From contig JABFQP010000003.1 in the NCBI GenBank assembly GCA_019685655.1, positions 186,001 to 250,000 on the forward strand: DNA of 64,000 nt, written 5' to 3'. The translations under genes and the position numbers were made by a program. The first letter of the stretch is position 1. Each line of letters begins with the position of its first letter. A model generated the notes under the pieces. The model saw nothing but the letters and a program-made list of their open reading frames with translations, was not told the origin of the DNA and did not search any database. The DNA comes from Candidatus Bathyarchaeota archaeon A05DMB-5. Lineage in GTDB: Archaea; Thermoproteota; Bathyarchaeia; Bathyarchaeales; Bathycorpusculaceae. Of this stretch, positions 1-8,415 are shown piece after piece.

Positions 1-1
1 C

Positions 2-640
2 GGCGAAGCCATACGCAACTGGCACTGCAACCAACATGTTCGCGATGCTCTTTTCTCACGTTACCACGCGCTGGTTAACTCGGGCTTCTTCACAGACGAA
101 ACAGGCGGAACCATGCTACTGGAGGAATGCCTATTCAAAGCCAAAGAACACGGCGGAGCCATCATAATAAATCTTCGCAATACATCAACAATCGACCGCC
201 AAATAGTCGTCGAATACGTCCTAGGAAAACTCGTAGAACTGCTCACAAGTTGGAAACTTAAAGCGGCTTTTCTATTTGCTGAAGAAGCACATCTTTACCT
301 TCGTGAAACCTACTGGGACGACATCGTCACACGCATGCGCCACTTCGGAATATTCACAACCTTCATAACAAACCAGCCGGACACAATCCGCGAAAACATT
401 TACCGCCAAGCAGACAACATATTCCTCTTCAACTTTACAAACGAACACGACTTAGAAGTGGTTTCACGAGCAGCCCGCGTAGACGCAGAAACAGTCAAAT
501 CCATCGCCAGAGACTTGCCGCCACACTATTGCCTAACGCTTGGAAAAGTTGTAAAAGATTTCCCAATGGTCGTAAAAGTTAAGACTTTAGACGTGAAAAC
601 AATGGGAGAAACACGGCTTTTCTTCAAAAACGCCGACTAA
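2..640 (+). CDS. HerA-like P-loop ATPase, C-terminal part (gene starts before the window)
   Basis: The reading frame is open from base 2, so this is the last 212 residues of a larger protein. A hydrophobic strand ending in FAEEAH is a Walker B motif, and ITNQP further on resembles the sensor region of the HerA/FtsK superfamily. HerA-type ATPases form hexameric DNA pumps that work with the NurA nuclease in end resection, or act in conjugation-like systems. Which subtype this is cannot be decided without the N-terminus and Walker A. No NurA gene follows; the next gene is about 390 bases away. An internal ATG at 113 exists, but the conserved sequence upstream of it shows it is not the start. Confidence 0.75.
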   Translation, partial: GEAIRNWHCNQHVRDALFSRYHALVNSGFFTDETGGTMLLEECLFKAKEHGGAIIINLRNTSTIDRQIVVEYVLGKLVELLTSWKLKAAFLFAEEAHLYLRETYWDDIVTRMRHFGIFTTFITNQPDTIRENIYRQADNIFLFNFTNEHDLEVVSRAARVDAETVKSIARDLPPHYCLTLGKVVKDFPMVVKVKTLDVKTMGETRLFFKNAD

Positions 641-1028
641 AATGCACATTAAAAACTTAACTTTTCATCTCCCTAAAAAGAGTGAAAGAGGACACAGATG
701 CGCATTTTTGGGTGCGGGTGTCCTCTCCAACTCTTAAGTTCTCTATTGTTTCCAAAATCAAGCTAAACAAAAAAGTGATTATAAAGGATTATGAAGCGAC
801 AATTTGAATCAGTAAAATCTGCAATTTCGAATCGAACCTCGAACATTAACCAGAAAATATTTAGTGAATAAAACGCAAAAATCTTGAAAACAGCATATTT
901 AAGCCTTAATATGCACGTTTTTTGCGTGTTCGAACATTTTAAATGACCGTTCGAAAGTATCGTTTTAATAAACCAATAATACTATAGCATTTTGGAGGAG
1001 GTATAGTTCAACAAAAAGGTGTACGCTG
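641..1028. other. Non-coding stretch with hairpin and TTCGAA-rich promoter
   Basis: This 388-base gap holds no credible gene. It contains a long hairpin at 678-735 and, nearer the next gene, an AT-rich promoter region with several TTCGAA-type words. One is the 14-mer AAATGACCGTTCGA at 941-954. A strong GGAGGAGGT lies at 994-1002 and a second, weaker AAAGGTG at 1015-1021 is correctly spaced for the TTG start at 1029. Confidence 0.6.
678..735 (+). ncRNA. Candidate structured RNA or 3'-end hairpin
   Basis: Reading 5' to 3', AAGAGT (678-683) pairs with ACTCTT (730-735). Next comes a symmetric 3x3 internal loop (GAA/CCA), then a perfect 9-bp stem AGAGGACAC (687-695) with GTGTCCTCT (718-726). An inner CGCA/TGCG helix (701-704 with 713-716) sits inside. 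It starts 38 bases after the HerA-like stop codon. It could be a transcript-end structure or a separate small RNA. No family is recognised. Confidence 0.45.
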
Positions 1029-1485
1029 TTGCCTTCTGATAGCGAAAAGAAGTATGAAGAAATTTCAAAAAGCACACTACTTGTATATTTATATCTTCTC
1101 AAGAAAAGACGGAACTGCGGGGTCAGAGAGATACAAAGGGCACTGGGTTTTTCAAGCTCAAGCTCTGCTCATTATCATCTTGAAAAATTGGTGCAAGAAG
1201 ACATTCTGACCAGAGATTTATATGGAAATTACAAAATCAAGTATGGCGCAAAAGTTGAATTAATCAATCGCTTCTTTGTCATCCATGGTTTCCTGTTACC
1301 TAAACCACTTATTTATGCAACTATAACCACCATAATGTGTCTACTCTATATGTCAATCTTCTGGAATCTCCTTACGCCAACTGTTATACTTGCTTTACTT
1401 CCAGGAGTCTTGGCTTCAGGAATTTTTTGGTACGACACGGTTAAAACATGGTTAAGTTTGCCGTCATTCAAAAATGACCGTTCGA
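941..1485. repeat. Two copies of AAATGACCGTTCGA flanking the HTH gene
   Basis: The 14-base word occurs at 941-954, upstream of the HTH gene, and at 1472-1485, inside its last codons and 59 bases before the next gene. Both sit among further TTCGA words. The coordinates give the outer limits of the pair. Placement before two adjacent genes fits an operator for the HTH protein encoded between them; this is inference. Confidence 0.5.
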
Positions 1486-1514
1486 TAACCGCGAAAAATC
1501 GTTCGAATATGTAG
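1029..1514 (+). CDS. Membrane-anchored winged-helix transcriptional regulator
   Basis: A protein of 161 residues. Roughly residues 10-75 form a winged-helix domain (REIQRALGFSSSSSAHYHL gives the recognition region). Two hydrophobic segments follow at about 90-110 and 115-135, so the regulator probably sits on the inner face of the membrane. Such one-component membrane regulators are common in archaea, and the ligand is unknown. The start is TTG at 1029, preceded by AAAGGTG. The next gene encodes a surface protein 29 bases downstream and may be its target. A repeated 14-mer lies before both genes. Confidence 0.65.
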   Translation: MPSDSEKKYEEISKSTLLVYLYLLKKRRNCGVREIQRALGFSSSSSAHYHLEKLVQEDILTRDLYGNYKIKYGAKVELINRFFVIHGFLLPKPLIYATITTIMCLLYMSIFWNLLTPTVILALLPGVLASGIFWYDTVKTWLSLPSFKNDRSITAKNRSNM

Positions 1515-1543
1515 ATTAAAATTTCTGAAAAGAAATTAGAAGA

Positions 1544-2617
1544 ATGAAGAACGTGAGAAAAATGGTAAAGAGGTTAAGGCATGTTAGGGCAAATCTGTTG
1601 ATGAGAAGATTATTCGCTTTAGTCCTCTGCACTTTTCTAGTAATTTTTTCACATGTGATTACAAGCACAGTCACTGCAGAAGAGGCGCCAACCACAACAA
1701 TTTTCACTGACCCATTAGTGCTTCAACCAACCGAACTCAATCAGAACTTCAATGTGAACATAAACATATCTAACGTAGTAGACCTTTATGCATGGCAAGC
1801 GGGCATCACATTTAATCCGAACATTTTGGAATGCACAGGCTTTTACGAAGGCGCTTTCTTAAAGGATGGAAGCATGGCCTCAACCATTTTTGTGAAACAT
1901 TACAAGGACATGGACAACACGTTAGGAATAGTGTATTTCCGAGGTTGTTGTCTTCTTGGACCAGTGCAGGGGGTAAATGGAAGCGGGCAGTTAGCGTACG
2001 TGACTTTTAAATCAGTTGGGATAGGTGTTTCTGAGCTTCACTTAACTGATATAATATTGTTAAATTCAAAGTTAGAAGATATCGAGTTTGAGGTTGTAGA
2101 GAGCTTGAATGTTTTTCTAAGTGGAACATATCACTCGGTGGAGATTGTGAATAATCTAAAAGGGTTACAGAATGCTGAACAACCGCCTGTTTCGGGAGTA
2201 TTTGACACAAGCTTCAGCATGGACGAAAAAGAAATAAGTTTTGATATTATGAGCGAGAGCGCTTGGTTCTGCCAAGTTAATGTGCCAAAATCGGTCTTAA
2301 TGTGTAGCATTCCATCGGAGTGGACGATTAAGTTGAATGGAACGCCCATATCTTATACAGTTAGTGAAAACGCTACGCACACTTCGCTATACTTTGAATA
2401 TGATAAGGGTAATTATAGTATTGAGATTGTCGGAAAAGAAATTCCAAGCGAACCTCCTCCTGCTCCACCCCCTTCTCCTTCAGTCCCACCCTTAATTTTG
2501 GCAGCAACTGCACTTCTAGGTTTCTTTGCTTTAACAGTAGCTTTGTTAGATTTTAAGAAAACAAAAAGATTAACATGGTATCAAACAGCGAATCCACCAA
2601 CAAATTCTTTCATTTAA
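1544..2617 (+). CDS. Secreted, membrane-anchored protein with a cohesin-like domain
   Basis: A protein of 357 residues. It has a basic N-terminus and a hydrophobic signal segment ending near residue 45. A beta-rich domain follows (about 60-180) that begins like archaeal cohesin/carbohydrate-binding modules (VDLYAWQAGITFNPNILE). A second beta domain, a proline-rich linker (about 303-315) and one C-terminal membrane helix with a short basic tail complete it. The layout is that of an archaeal cell-surface protein held by its C-terminus. It follows the membrane HTH gene by 29 bases. Ligand and role are unknown. Confidence 0.6.
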   Translation: MKNVRKMVKRLRHVRANLLMRRLFALVLCTFLVIFSHVITSTVTAEEAPTTTIFTDPLVLQPTELNQNFNVNINISNVVDLYAWQAGITFNPNILECTGFYEGAFLKDGSMASTIFVKHYKDMDNTLGIVYFRGCCLLGPVQGVNGSGQLAYVTFKSVGIGVSELHLTDIILLNSKLEDIEFEVVESLNVFLSGTYHSVEIVNNLKGLQNAEQPPVSGVFDTSFSMDEKEISFDIMSESAWFCQVNVPKSVLMCSIPSEWTIKLNGTPISYTVSENATHTSLYFEYDKGNYSIEIVGKEIPSEPPPAPPPSPSVPPLILAATALLGFFALTVALLDFKKTKRLTWYQTANPPTNSFI

Positions 2618-2620
2618 ACT

Positions 2621-2632
2621 TCCCTTTTTTTA
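2621..2632 (+). terminator. Oligo-T terminator after the surface protein gene
   Basis: A run of seven T (2625-2631) directly follows the stop codon region of the gene ending at 2617. This is the usual form of an archaeal intrinsic terminator, and it lies between convergent genes. Confidence 0.4.
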
Positions 2633-2664
2633 AAGTTTCAAAATAATTAAAACGTTTCCACAGC

Positions 2665-3114
2665 TCAGATACATGAATTAAGTTTTTCCAGTTTCTGTTT
2701 ATTTCTTTGGAAAAACGCCCTAAACGTTTTTGTCAAATCATATTCTTCTACCTCATTTAGAGAGACCCATTTTAATTCTCCCGCGTCGCTTCCCACAGTG
2801 AGTGTTCCGCCTTTCAATTTCACAAAATAATCAAGTATTATAAAGTGATATTTTATTTCTCCATTTGCATCTTTAGTTATGTTGTCAACTACGTCAATGT
2901 GTTCTGGCTTTTCAACATCCAAGCCCGTTTCTTCCTTAACCTCTCTGACAACAGTTGTTTTTACGCTCTCGCCTAGCTCCACCAAACCACCAGGAATGCT
3001 CCATTTTCCCTTTCCAGGCTCACCCTTTCTTTTCTCAAGCAGAATTTTGCCGTCACAGATTATGACTGCGCCGACACCGACGATTGGTTGCTTAGGATAA
3101 AGCCTCTTCACCAA
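2665..3114 (-). CDS. Nudix hydrolase
   Basis: A protein of 149 residues with a complete Nudix box at about residues 43-65. The pattern G-x5-E-x7-REVKEETGL includes the metal-binding glutamates. The family hydrolyses nucleoside diphosphates linked to another group (for example ADP-ribose, NADH or oxidised nucleotides); the substrate cannot be told from sequence. The start appears to be TTG at 3114, with GTG as the next codon as an alternative. It is the last gene of the (-) strand ABC exporter cluster, 32 bases after the MacB-like permease, so it may be co-transcribed. Confidence 0.85.
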   Translation of the reverse strand: MVKRLYPKQPIVGVGAVIICDGKILLEKRKGEPGKGKWSIPGGLVELGESVKTTVVREVKEETGLDVEKPEHIDVVDNITKDANGEIKYHFIILDYFVKLKGGTLTVGSDAGELKWVSLNEVEEYDLTKTFRAFFQRNKQKLEKLNSCI

Positions 3115-3146
3115 AGCTGAAGCCTCACATGTTTAGAGAAATTATC

Positions 3147-4430
3147 TTACTCATACCTTAAAGCTTCTACGGGTTTAAGTTTTGAAGCTCGCCATGCAGG
3201 ATAAAGCGCAAAGATTACACTAACTCCTACGCCGAAGGCTAACGCAAGCATAGTCACCATTGGAGTTAAAACCGGGTTAATTGCCATTGCGTTAAAATTG
3301 CCAGTTTGAGAGACTTGATTTCTCATTCCGAAGCCGCCGCCACTCAAAGCAAATGCAACTATATTCGCCAAACCCCAACCCGATACTACGCCAATCACTG
3401 CGCCTAACAAGCCAATTATTATGGATTCGCCCAAGAAAATAAGAAGCACCGTGCGACTTTTCATGCCCAACGCTTTAAGAATGCCTATTTCGCGTGTGCG
3501 CTCCATTAACGAAACAATCATAATGTTCATTATGCCTATACCGGCTACTAAAAGCGAGATTGCGGCAATTCCAGCCAAGAAAAGCTCTATGATTGAAAAG
3601 ACGCTCGAAAGAGTGTTAAGCACCGCCGTGGCGGATGTCACTGAGACTTGGTCGCCAAGAGCAGCCTTTATGGCTTTGGAAACACTTTCAATTGTATCCT
3701 TATCATCGTTTGTCAATTTTACAATTATCACATCGCATTCGTCTGTTCCAAAGAAGCTTTGAGCTTGAGAAATTGGAATGTAAACGTTGAAGTCTGACGG
3801 CCCGCCTATGCTGAAGCCTCCTATTTCTTGGAGAACAGCTGTGACGTTGCCGGTGTAGTTTTCATATTTTGGTGGGCGTGCGGTTGCGTTGAGCCAGACG
3901 ATTGTTGCTGTGTCATTTGCGTTGCATAGTATTGTTCCGTTTTTCCATGGGTCGCTTACGCGTTTGCCAACCACTATAGCGTCATTTGCTGGGCTACTTG
4001 GCATGTTTCCTCCTTCTTCAGGCACGAAAGTAGTTGTGTAAACACTTGCATATTCAGTGAAGTCAACACCTACTATGGTAACATTTCGAGCCCCAGCGGC
4101 AAAATTAATAAGGCCCGCTCTTTGAATTATCGCAATCGACAATTCAACGTTTTCTAATTCATTAATTGTTTGTGTATCGTTAATGAACAATTTAAAGCCA
4201 GAATCACCACCGCCGAAGACCCCGCCTCCACCAGCAGAAACAATCAACGTGTCTGTTGCAAATCCCCTCTGAAGCTGCGTAGTAATGGTTTCTTGTAAGC
4301 CTTGAGTGATTGAAAGCAAGGCGACTATGGCGGCGATGCCTATTACGACGCCTAGAGTCGTTAAGCCCGCGCGAAGTTTCCTCAATCTTATTGCGCTGAA
4401 AGAGTAGGAGAGAATGTCGCTTGCTTTCAT
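3147..4430 (-). CDS. MacB/FtsX-family ABC transporter permease
   Basis: A protein of 427 residues. One N-terminal membrane helix (about 20-45) is followed by a large extracytoplasmic domain (about 50-280) and three C-terminal helices with the MERTREIGILKALG loop. This is the MacB/FtsX layout. These proteins couple cytoplasmic ATP hydrolysis to movement of the outer domain, exporting peptides, lipids or drugs rather than forming a classic channel. Its start overlaps the stop of the ATPase gene by four bases, so the two are one transporter. No substrate is evident. Confidence 0.85.
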   Translation of the reverse strand: MKASDILSYSFSAIRLRKLRAGLTTLGVVIGIAAIVALLSITQGLQETITTQLQRGFATDTLIVSAGGGGVFGGGDSGFKLFINDTQTINELENVELSIAIIQRAGLINFAAGARNVTIVGVDFTEYASVYTTTFVPEEGGNMPSSPANDAIVVGKRVSDPWKNGTILCNANDTATIVWLNATARPPKYENYTGNVTAVLQEIGGFSIGGPSDFNVYIPISQAQSFFGTDECDVIIVKLTNDDKDTIESVSKAIKAALGDQVSVTSATAVLNTLSSVFSIIELFLAGIAAISLLVAGIGIMNIMIVSLMERTREIGILKALGMKSRTVLLIFLGESIIIGLLGAVIGVVSGWGLANIVAFALSGGGFGMRNQVSQTGNFNAMAINPVLTPMVTMLALAFGVGVSVIFALYPAWRASKLKPVEALRYE

Positions 4431-5116
4431 TTGTGATTCATCCTTTCATTAACTATTAAACCATCAAACATCTGCAGTGTTCTCTGTGCTTGCGATGCTA
4501 AACGCTGATCGTGCGTGACCATTATTATGGTTACACCTTTCTCTTCATTAAGCCTCTTGACTAGTCCCATTATTTCGCTTGCAGCCTTAGAATCGATATT
4601 TCCAGTCGGCTCGTCCAACAACAAAAATCGGGGGTTATTCGCTAAGGCGCGTGCAATTGCGACACGCTGCTGTTGGCCACCGCTGAGCTCGGCTGGCTTA
4701 TGATTCATTCGCTCCTTCAATCCCACAATTTCAAGAAGCTCTTCCGCATGTTTTCTTCTTTCAGCTTTGCCTACATCAACTATAGACATTGATAACTCCA
4801 CGTTTTCTCTTGCTGTGAATCGAGGAATCAAATTGAAGAACTGGAACACAAAGCCTATGCGGCGTCTAAGGTCTGCCAATTGATTGTCATTAAGCGTTGA
4901 GACATCTACCCCTTCAATCAGCAATCGTCCTTCTGTCGGCTTATCTAAAGCGCCTATCAAATTTAGCAGTGTTGATTTGCCGCTTCCAGAGGGCCCGAGG
5001 ATGGCGACGAAGTCGCCGCTTTCAATCTTTAGATTAACACCGCGGAGAGCTTCGACGGGAACTTTGCCCAGCATGTAAGTTTTTTTAAGGTTAGCCGCTT
5101 CAACTATTGTTGTCAT
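4427..5116 (-). CDS. LolD/MacB-type ABC transporter ATPase
   Basis: A protein of 229 residues, a single nucleotide-binding domain. It has Walker A GPSGSGKS near residue 41, signature LSGGQQQRVAIARAL near 144 and Walker B LLLDEPTGNID. The family energises MacB/FtsX-type permeases, and the partner is the overlapping downstream gene. It lies 28 bases after the ABC-2 permease of a different exporter. This makes one (-) strand operon: PadR, ATPase, ABC-2 permease, ATPase, MacB permease, Nudix. Confidence 0.88.
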   Translation of the reverse strand: MTTIVEAANLKKTYMLGKVPVEALRGVNLKIESGDFVAILGPSGSGKSTLLNLIGALDKPTEGRLLIEGVDVSTLNDNQLADLRRRIGFVFQFFNLIPRFTARENVELSMSIVDVGKAERRKHAEELLEIVGLKERMNHKPAELSGGQQQRVAIARALANNPRFLLLDEPTGNIDSKAASEIMGLVKRLNEEKGVTIIMVTHDQRLASQAQRTLQMFDGLIVNERMNHK

Positions 5117-5144
5117 ATCAAGTCTCCATTTTTGTCTTTAGCTT

Positions 5145-6080
5145 TTACTTTGTGAGATACTTCCATGAGAGCAGTATGCCAATTATGGAAAACAGGATTG
5201 CGAAGATGCCGAGAAAAGCAAAGTCAAACATCAACGATGCCGCGTTTAATTTGTACACTGTCAGTTGCCTAATAGCGTCTGTCAAGTAGCTTATTGGATT
5301 CACACGTGCTATTGCCTGTATCCAGTCTGGCATCTGAGATATTGGAAAGAACGTGTTGCTCGCAAACATCAATGGCAAGTTAATAAGGTTCACAATTGCC
5401 ATCTGCGTTTCCCATTTAGTAGACCGTAAAGCAAGTGCCAGAAATACGGAGGATAACCCTAGACAAAGAAGGAATATTGCAGCGTATAATAAGAGTATGT
5501 TTAATGGCGTAAATGTTGAACTGACTTGCAAACCAAAGATTACTGCGAGTACTAGGATTATTGTGGCTTGGAACATAGCTCTTAAAGACGCATTAAGAAC
5601 CTTTGAAAATATGATTGCTGCTCTTGATACGGGCGTGCTGAGCACTTTGTTCAAGAACCCCAAGCGTCTGTCCCAAACTATGGACATACCGCTGAACATT
5701 GTGGTGAACAACACGATGAAAGATATCATGCCCACTGACATGTAGCTAAAGTAATCCGTGACACCAAAGATTTTCTCCATCATGGTCGGACCGAAGCTGG
5801 CAAACATCTGTGAAAGTGCCGTGCCAGAGACAGTTACACTTCCTGCTTGAGGAGGAATAAGAGCAAAGCCAGGAATAGCAACATCGGATATGCTTATGTT
5901 GCTGCTTGAGAACATGCTGCCTAAGTTCATTGCTTTTCCGAACAAGCCCATCCATATTATCGGTTGAAGTATTGCCATTAGAAGTATTACGGGCTCGTTT
6001 AGCCATTTTTTAAGTTCTCGATTAGTCAATGCCCAGAGTCCATGAAGCTTCTTCGGATGATGCTCATTCTGTTTGCTCAT
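5145..6080 (-). CDS. ABC-2 type exporter permease (DrrB-like)
   Basis: A protein of 311 residues with a cytoplasmic N-terminus and six predicted membrane helices. It has the ABC-2 permease signature region before the last helix (near NPISYLTDAIRQL). It pairs with the DrrA-type ATPase, whose stop overlaps its start by four bases. DrrAB-type exporters move hydrophobic compounds, antibiotics or lipids out of the cell. An extra stretch between the first two helices probably lies outside the membrane. Substrate is unknown. Confidence 0.85.
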   Translation of the reverse strand: MSKQNEHHPKKLHGLWALTNRELKKWLNEPVILLMAILQPIIWMGLFGKAMNLGSMFSSSNISISDVAIPGFALIPPQAGSVTVSGTALSQMFASFGPTMMEKIFGVTDYFSYMSVGMISFIVLFTTMFSGMSIVWDRRLGFLNKVLSTPVSRAAIIFSKVLNASLRAMFQATIILVLAVIFGLQVSSTFTPLNILLLYAAIFLLCLGLSSVFLALALRSTKWETQMAIVNLINLPLMFASNTFFPISQMPDWIQAIARVNPISYLTDAIRQLTVYKLNAASLMFDFAFLGIFAILFSIIGILLSWKYLTK

Positions 6081-7078
6081 GCTCTTGCCCTCCTCATGGT
6101 CATTCTATGCGCCCTAAAAGTTTCACGAGACTCCTCAGTATCACGCATCGACCTGCCAGTGTATTCCAAGTAAACCTCGTTCAATGTTGGTTCTGTCATT
6201 GAAAGCTTCGTTACCGTGTATCCTTTACTTCGCAAAGCTTCAATTATAAATGGGGCGGTTATTTCGCCATATTCAACCTTAATTCTGTATGAGCCATCTT
6301 CATTCTTAACTTCCTTCACATGCTCCACAGAGCGGATAAGTTCGCTTACATCCGTATTCTCCTTAATACTCAAGGTTATGATGTCGCCGCCTAAGCTATG
6401 CTTAAGCTCTTCTGGCGTGCCAATCACAACTATTTTTCCATGGTCAATTATTGCAATGCGGTCGCAGAGAGCGTCAGCCTCTTCAAGATAATGGGTAGTC
6501 ATAAAAAGCGTCATCCCATATTCCTTCTTCAGCTTTCGAATGTAGTCCCAAGTTGCAGCTCTAGTTTGAACATCCAACCCTAATGTAGGCTCATCCAAAA
6601 AAAGCACTTTTGGCCTATTGATTAATCCGCATGCAAGCTCGAGCCTGCGACGCATGCCACCAGAATAGGTTTGAACCTTCTTGTCTTTAAACTCGGTTAA
6701 CTCCACAAGCTTAAGCAGTTCCATAGCTCGTTCTTTCGCGATGTCTCGTGGAATTCCATAAAGGTAAGCGCACAAGAGAATGTTTTCTAAACCAGTCAAG
6801 TCTTCGTCAGCAGTGTATTCTTGCGGCACAACGCCAATCACGTTCCTAACCTCATTGTTCTGTTTTACGATATCAAAACTTAGCACTGACGCTTTGCCTT
6901 CGGTAGGCTTCAAAATTGTTATCAACATGTTAATCGTCGTTGTTTTTCCAGCACCATTAGGGCCCAAAAAACCGAAAATTTCGCCTTGCTTCACACTGAA
7001 GCTTACGTGGTCAACTGCTGTTAAACTCTTATTGAAAACTTTCGTCAAGCCTACAGTCTCGATTACATTTTCACTCAT
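6077..7078 (-). CDS. DrrA-family ABC transporter ATPase
   Basis: A protein of 333 residues. Walker A GPNGAGKT lies near residue 39, the signature YSGGMRRRLELACGL near 140 and Walker B VLFLDEPTLGLD just after. The C-terminal 100 residues are the extension typical of the DrrA/CcmA group of exporters. It overlaps the PadR gene upstream by eight bases and the ABC-2 permease downstream by four. The regulator and transporter are therefore translated together. Confidence 0.87.
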   Translation of the reverse strand: MSENVIETVGLTKVFNKSLTAVDHVSFSVKQGEIFGFLGPNGAGKTTTINMLITILKPTEGKASVLSFDIVKQNNEVRNVIGVVPQEYTADEDLTGLENILLCAYLYGIPRDIAKERAMELLKLVELTEFKDKKVQTYSGGMRRRLELACGLINRPKVLFLDEPTLGLDVQTRAATWDYIRKLKKEYGMTLFMTTHYLEEADALCDRIAIIDHGKIVVIGTPEELKHSLGGDIITLSIKENTDVSELIRSVEHVKEVKNEDGSYRIKVEYGEITAPFIIEALRSKGYTVTKLSMTEPTLNEVYLEYTGRSMRDTEESRETFRAHRMTMRRARA

Positions 7079-7625
7079 CGGGTTTCCTCTCCAATTTTTT
7101 GTTTAACTCTTCAATTTTTTCTGCTGTTTCATCCAAAATTTTCTGAACTTCTTCCAAGGCTTTTTCAGAAAACTTTGTCTCTAAATTGCTTCCAAGCTCG
7201 AAGAAGGCGGAAAAAACTCTATGCATAGACTTGCGCAATTGAGTGGTTTTTTCCGGCGGAATGCGGAACCATAAGGCACCTAAGAAAGGCGGCGGCATAA
7301 AACGCACTTCTTTTCTGAATTTCATCTTTATCTGTCGCTGTTCTTCGAGGAGTTTTTTGCCTTTATCAGTAAGCGTGTAACGTTTCATGCCATTTTCTTC
7401 AACTGACAACTCTTTCACGTAACCGTTATCCTGCAACCATGACAAAAGCGGATAAATCGAACCGGGGCTCGGTCTCCAACGCCCATCCGTCCTCTTTTCA
7501 ATTTCGTCCATTATTTCTGAACCAGACATGGGTTTTTCGCTTAATAATTCAAGGACTTGATAGCGTATGAAGCCTTTTGGAACAAGTGCTGTGTGTTTCA
7601 TCCAGTGTCTTCCAAAGGGACGCAT
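7071..7625 (-). CDS. PadR-family repressor of the ABC exporter operon
   Basis: A protein of 184 residues. The PadR winged helix covers about residues 15-95 (LELLSEKPMSGSEIMDEI, then PGSIYPLLSWLQDNGYV). It is followed by a long C-terminal helical part that would serve dimerisation, longer than in minimal PadRs. It heads the exporter operon and sits right behind a 36-bp palindrome that covers its own promoter. The simplest reading is autoregulation and ligand-induced release of the exporter genes. The ligand is unknown. Confidence 0.85.
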   Translation of the reverse strand: MRPFGRHWMKHTALVPKGFIRYQVLELLSEKPMSGSEIMDEIEKRTDGRWRPSPGSIYPLLSWLQDNGYVKELSVEENGMKRYTLTDKGKKLLEEQRQIKMKFRKEVRFMPPPFLGALWFRIPPEKTTQLRKSMHRVFSAFFELGSNLETKFSEKALEEVQKILDETAEKIEELNKKLERKPDE

Positions 7626-7631
7626 GTATTT

Positions 7632-7667
7632 ATCACCATTGATATCGACAGCGATATCAACAGTGAT
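7632..7667 (-). promoter_or_regulatory. 36-bp palindromic operator of the PadR operon
   Basis: TTGATATCG (7639-7647) and CGATATCAA (7652-7660) form perfect 9-bp arms around a 4-base centre. The symmetry continues outward with ATCAC and GTGAT after a 2-base mismatch, matching 14 of 16 positions per arm. On the (-) strand a TATA-like TTTAAATA (7667-7674) abuts it, so the site lies at the expected transcription start just before the PadR gene. Confidence 0.75.
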
Positions 7668-7690
7668 ATTTAAACTTGTCGCGAGACATG

Positions 7691-8365
7691 TTACTCTATT
7701 AACGTTCCAATATGCTTACCATTAATTGCAGTCAAAACATTTTCGGGTTTAAAGCCGTTCAAGACAATCATCCTAATTTTCTTGCGCCCTAAAATCTTAA
7801 TCGCTTCCGGGTCAATGATTTGGTGTATCCCCGCCTTATGCTTATTTTCAGCAAGCACATGTGACAAATCCTTAAACTTTAAATGCTCAAGCTTAACAGC
7901 GTCTGCGTATTTCCTCGGGTCTTTATCATACACGCCCTCCTGGTCGGTAGCCTTAACCAACAAACTCGCATTTGCTTTTTCGGCGATTAAAGCTGCAACA
8001 GTGTCCGTTGTCATGCCGGGCTTCAAACCGCCCATGACCGCAATTTTCCCTTCGCTCACGCATTCTACAGCATCCTCAACCGTTAAGGGAACATTTTCAC
8101 AGCCTAACTTTCCAAGCGCCTTAAGGAAAAGTTGCGCGTAAAGCCGTGAAACGGAAATGGCAACCTCGTCCTGCGCCTCTTCTTTCAAGCCCAACTCTTT
8201 TGCGGCTTTAATGAATTCTCTGGCTAAGGTGCCGCCGCCAACAACAACTGCCACTTCATGTCCCTTTTTACGCAAGTCTTTCAATAAACCTACGTATTTG
8301 CTGATTAGGTCGGAATTCAACGGAGAAGCAACAACTGAACCGCCAATTCTTAACACGACACGCAT
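7691..8365 (-). CDS. pyrH: UMP kinase (archaeal PyrH)
   Basis: A protein of 224 residues of the amino-acid kinase fold. It phosphorylates UMP to UDP with ATP in pyrimidine nucleotide synthesis. Visible motifs are the N-terminal RIGGSVVAS, the VVGGGTLARE glycine-rich turn and TDQEGVYDKDPRKY near the nucleotide site. Length fits the short archaeal type. ATG at 8365 is chosen because GGATG lies seven bases before it. An upstream in-frame start at 8395 lacks a binding site and adds residues outside the family. It lies 50 bases after the MBL hydrolase gene on the same strand. Confidence 0.9.
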   Translation of the reverse strand: MRVVLRIGGSVVASPLNSDLISKYVGLLKDLRKKGHEVAVVVGGGTLAREFIKAAKELGLKEEAQDEVAISVSRLYAQLFLKALGKLGCENVPLTVEDAVECVSEGKIAVMGGLKPGMTTDTVAALIAEKANASLLVKATDQEGVYDKDPRKYADAVKLEHLKFKDLSHVLAENKHKAGIHQIIDPEAIKILGRKKIRMIVLNGFKPENVLTAINGKHIGTLIE

Positions 8366-8415
8366 TGCTTTTACATCCTTCAGCCTATTATACAAGCGGT
8401 TCTAGTTAAAATTCT

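Noticed and set aside
830-860. tRNA-like GAATCGAACCTCG word
   Set aside because: It recalls a T-arm complement, but no acceptor, D or anticodon stems can be formed around it.
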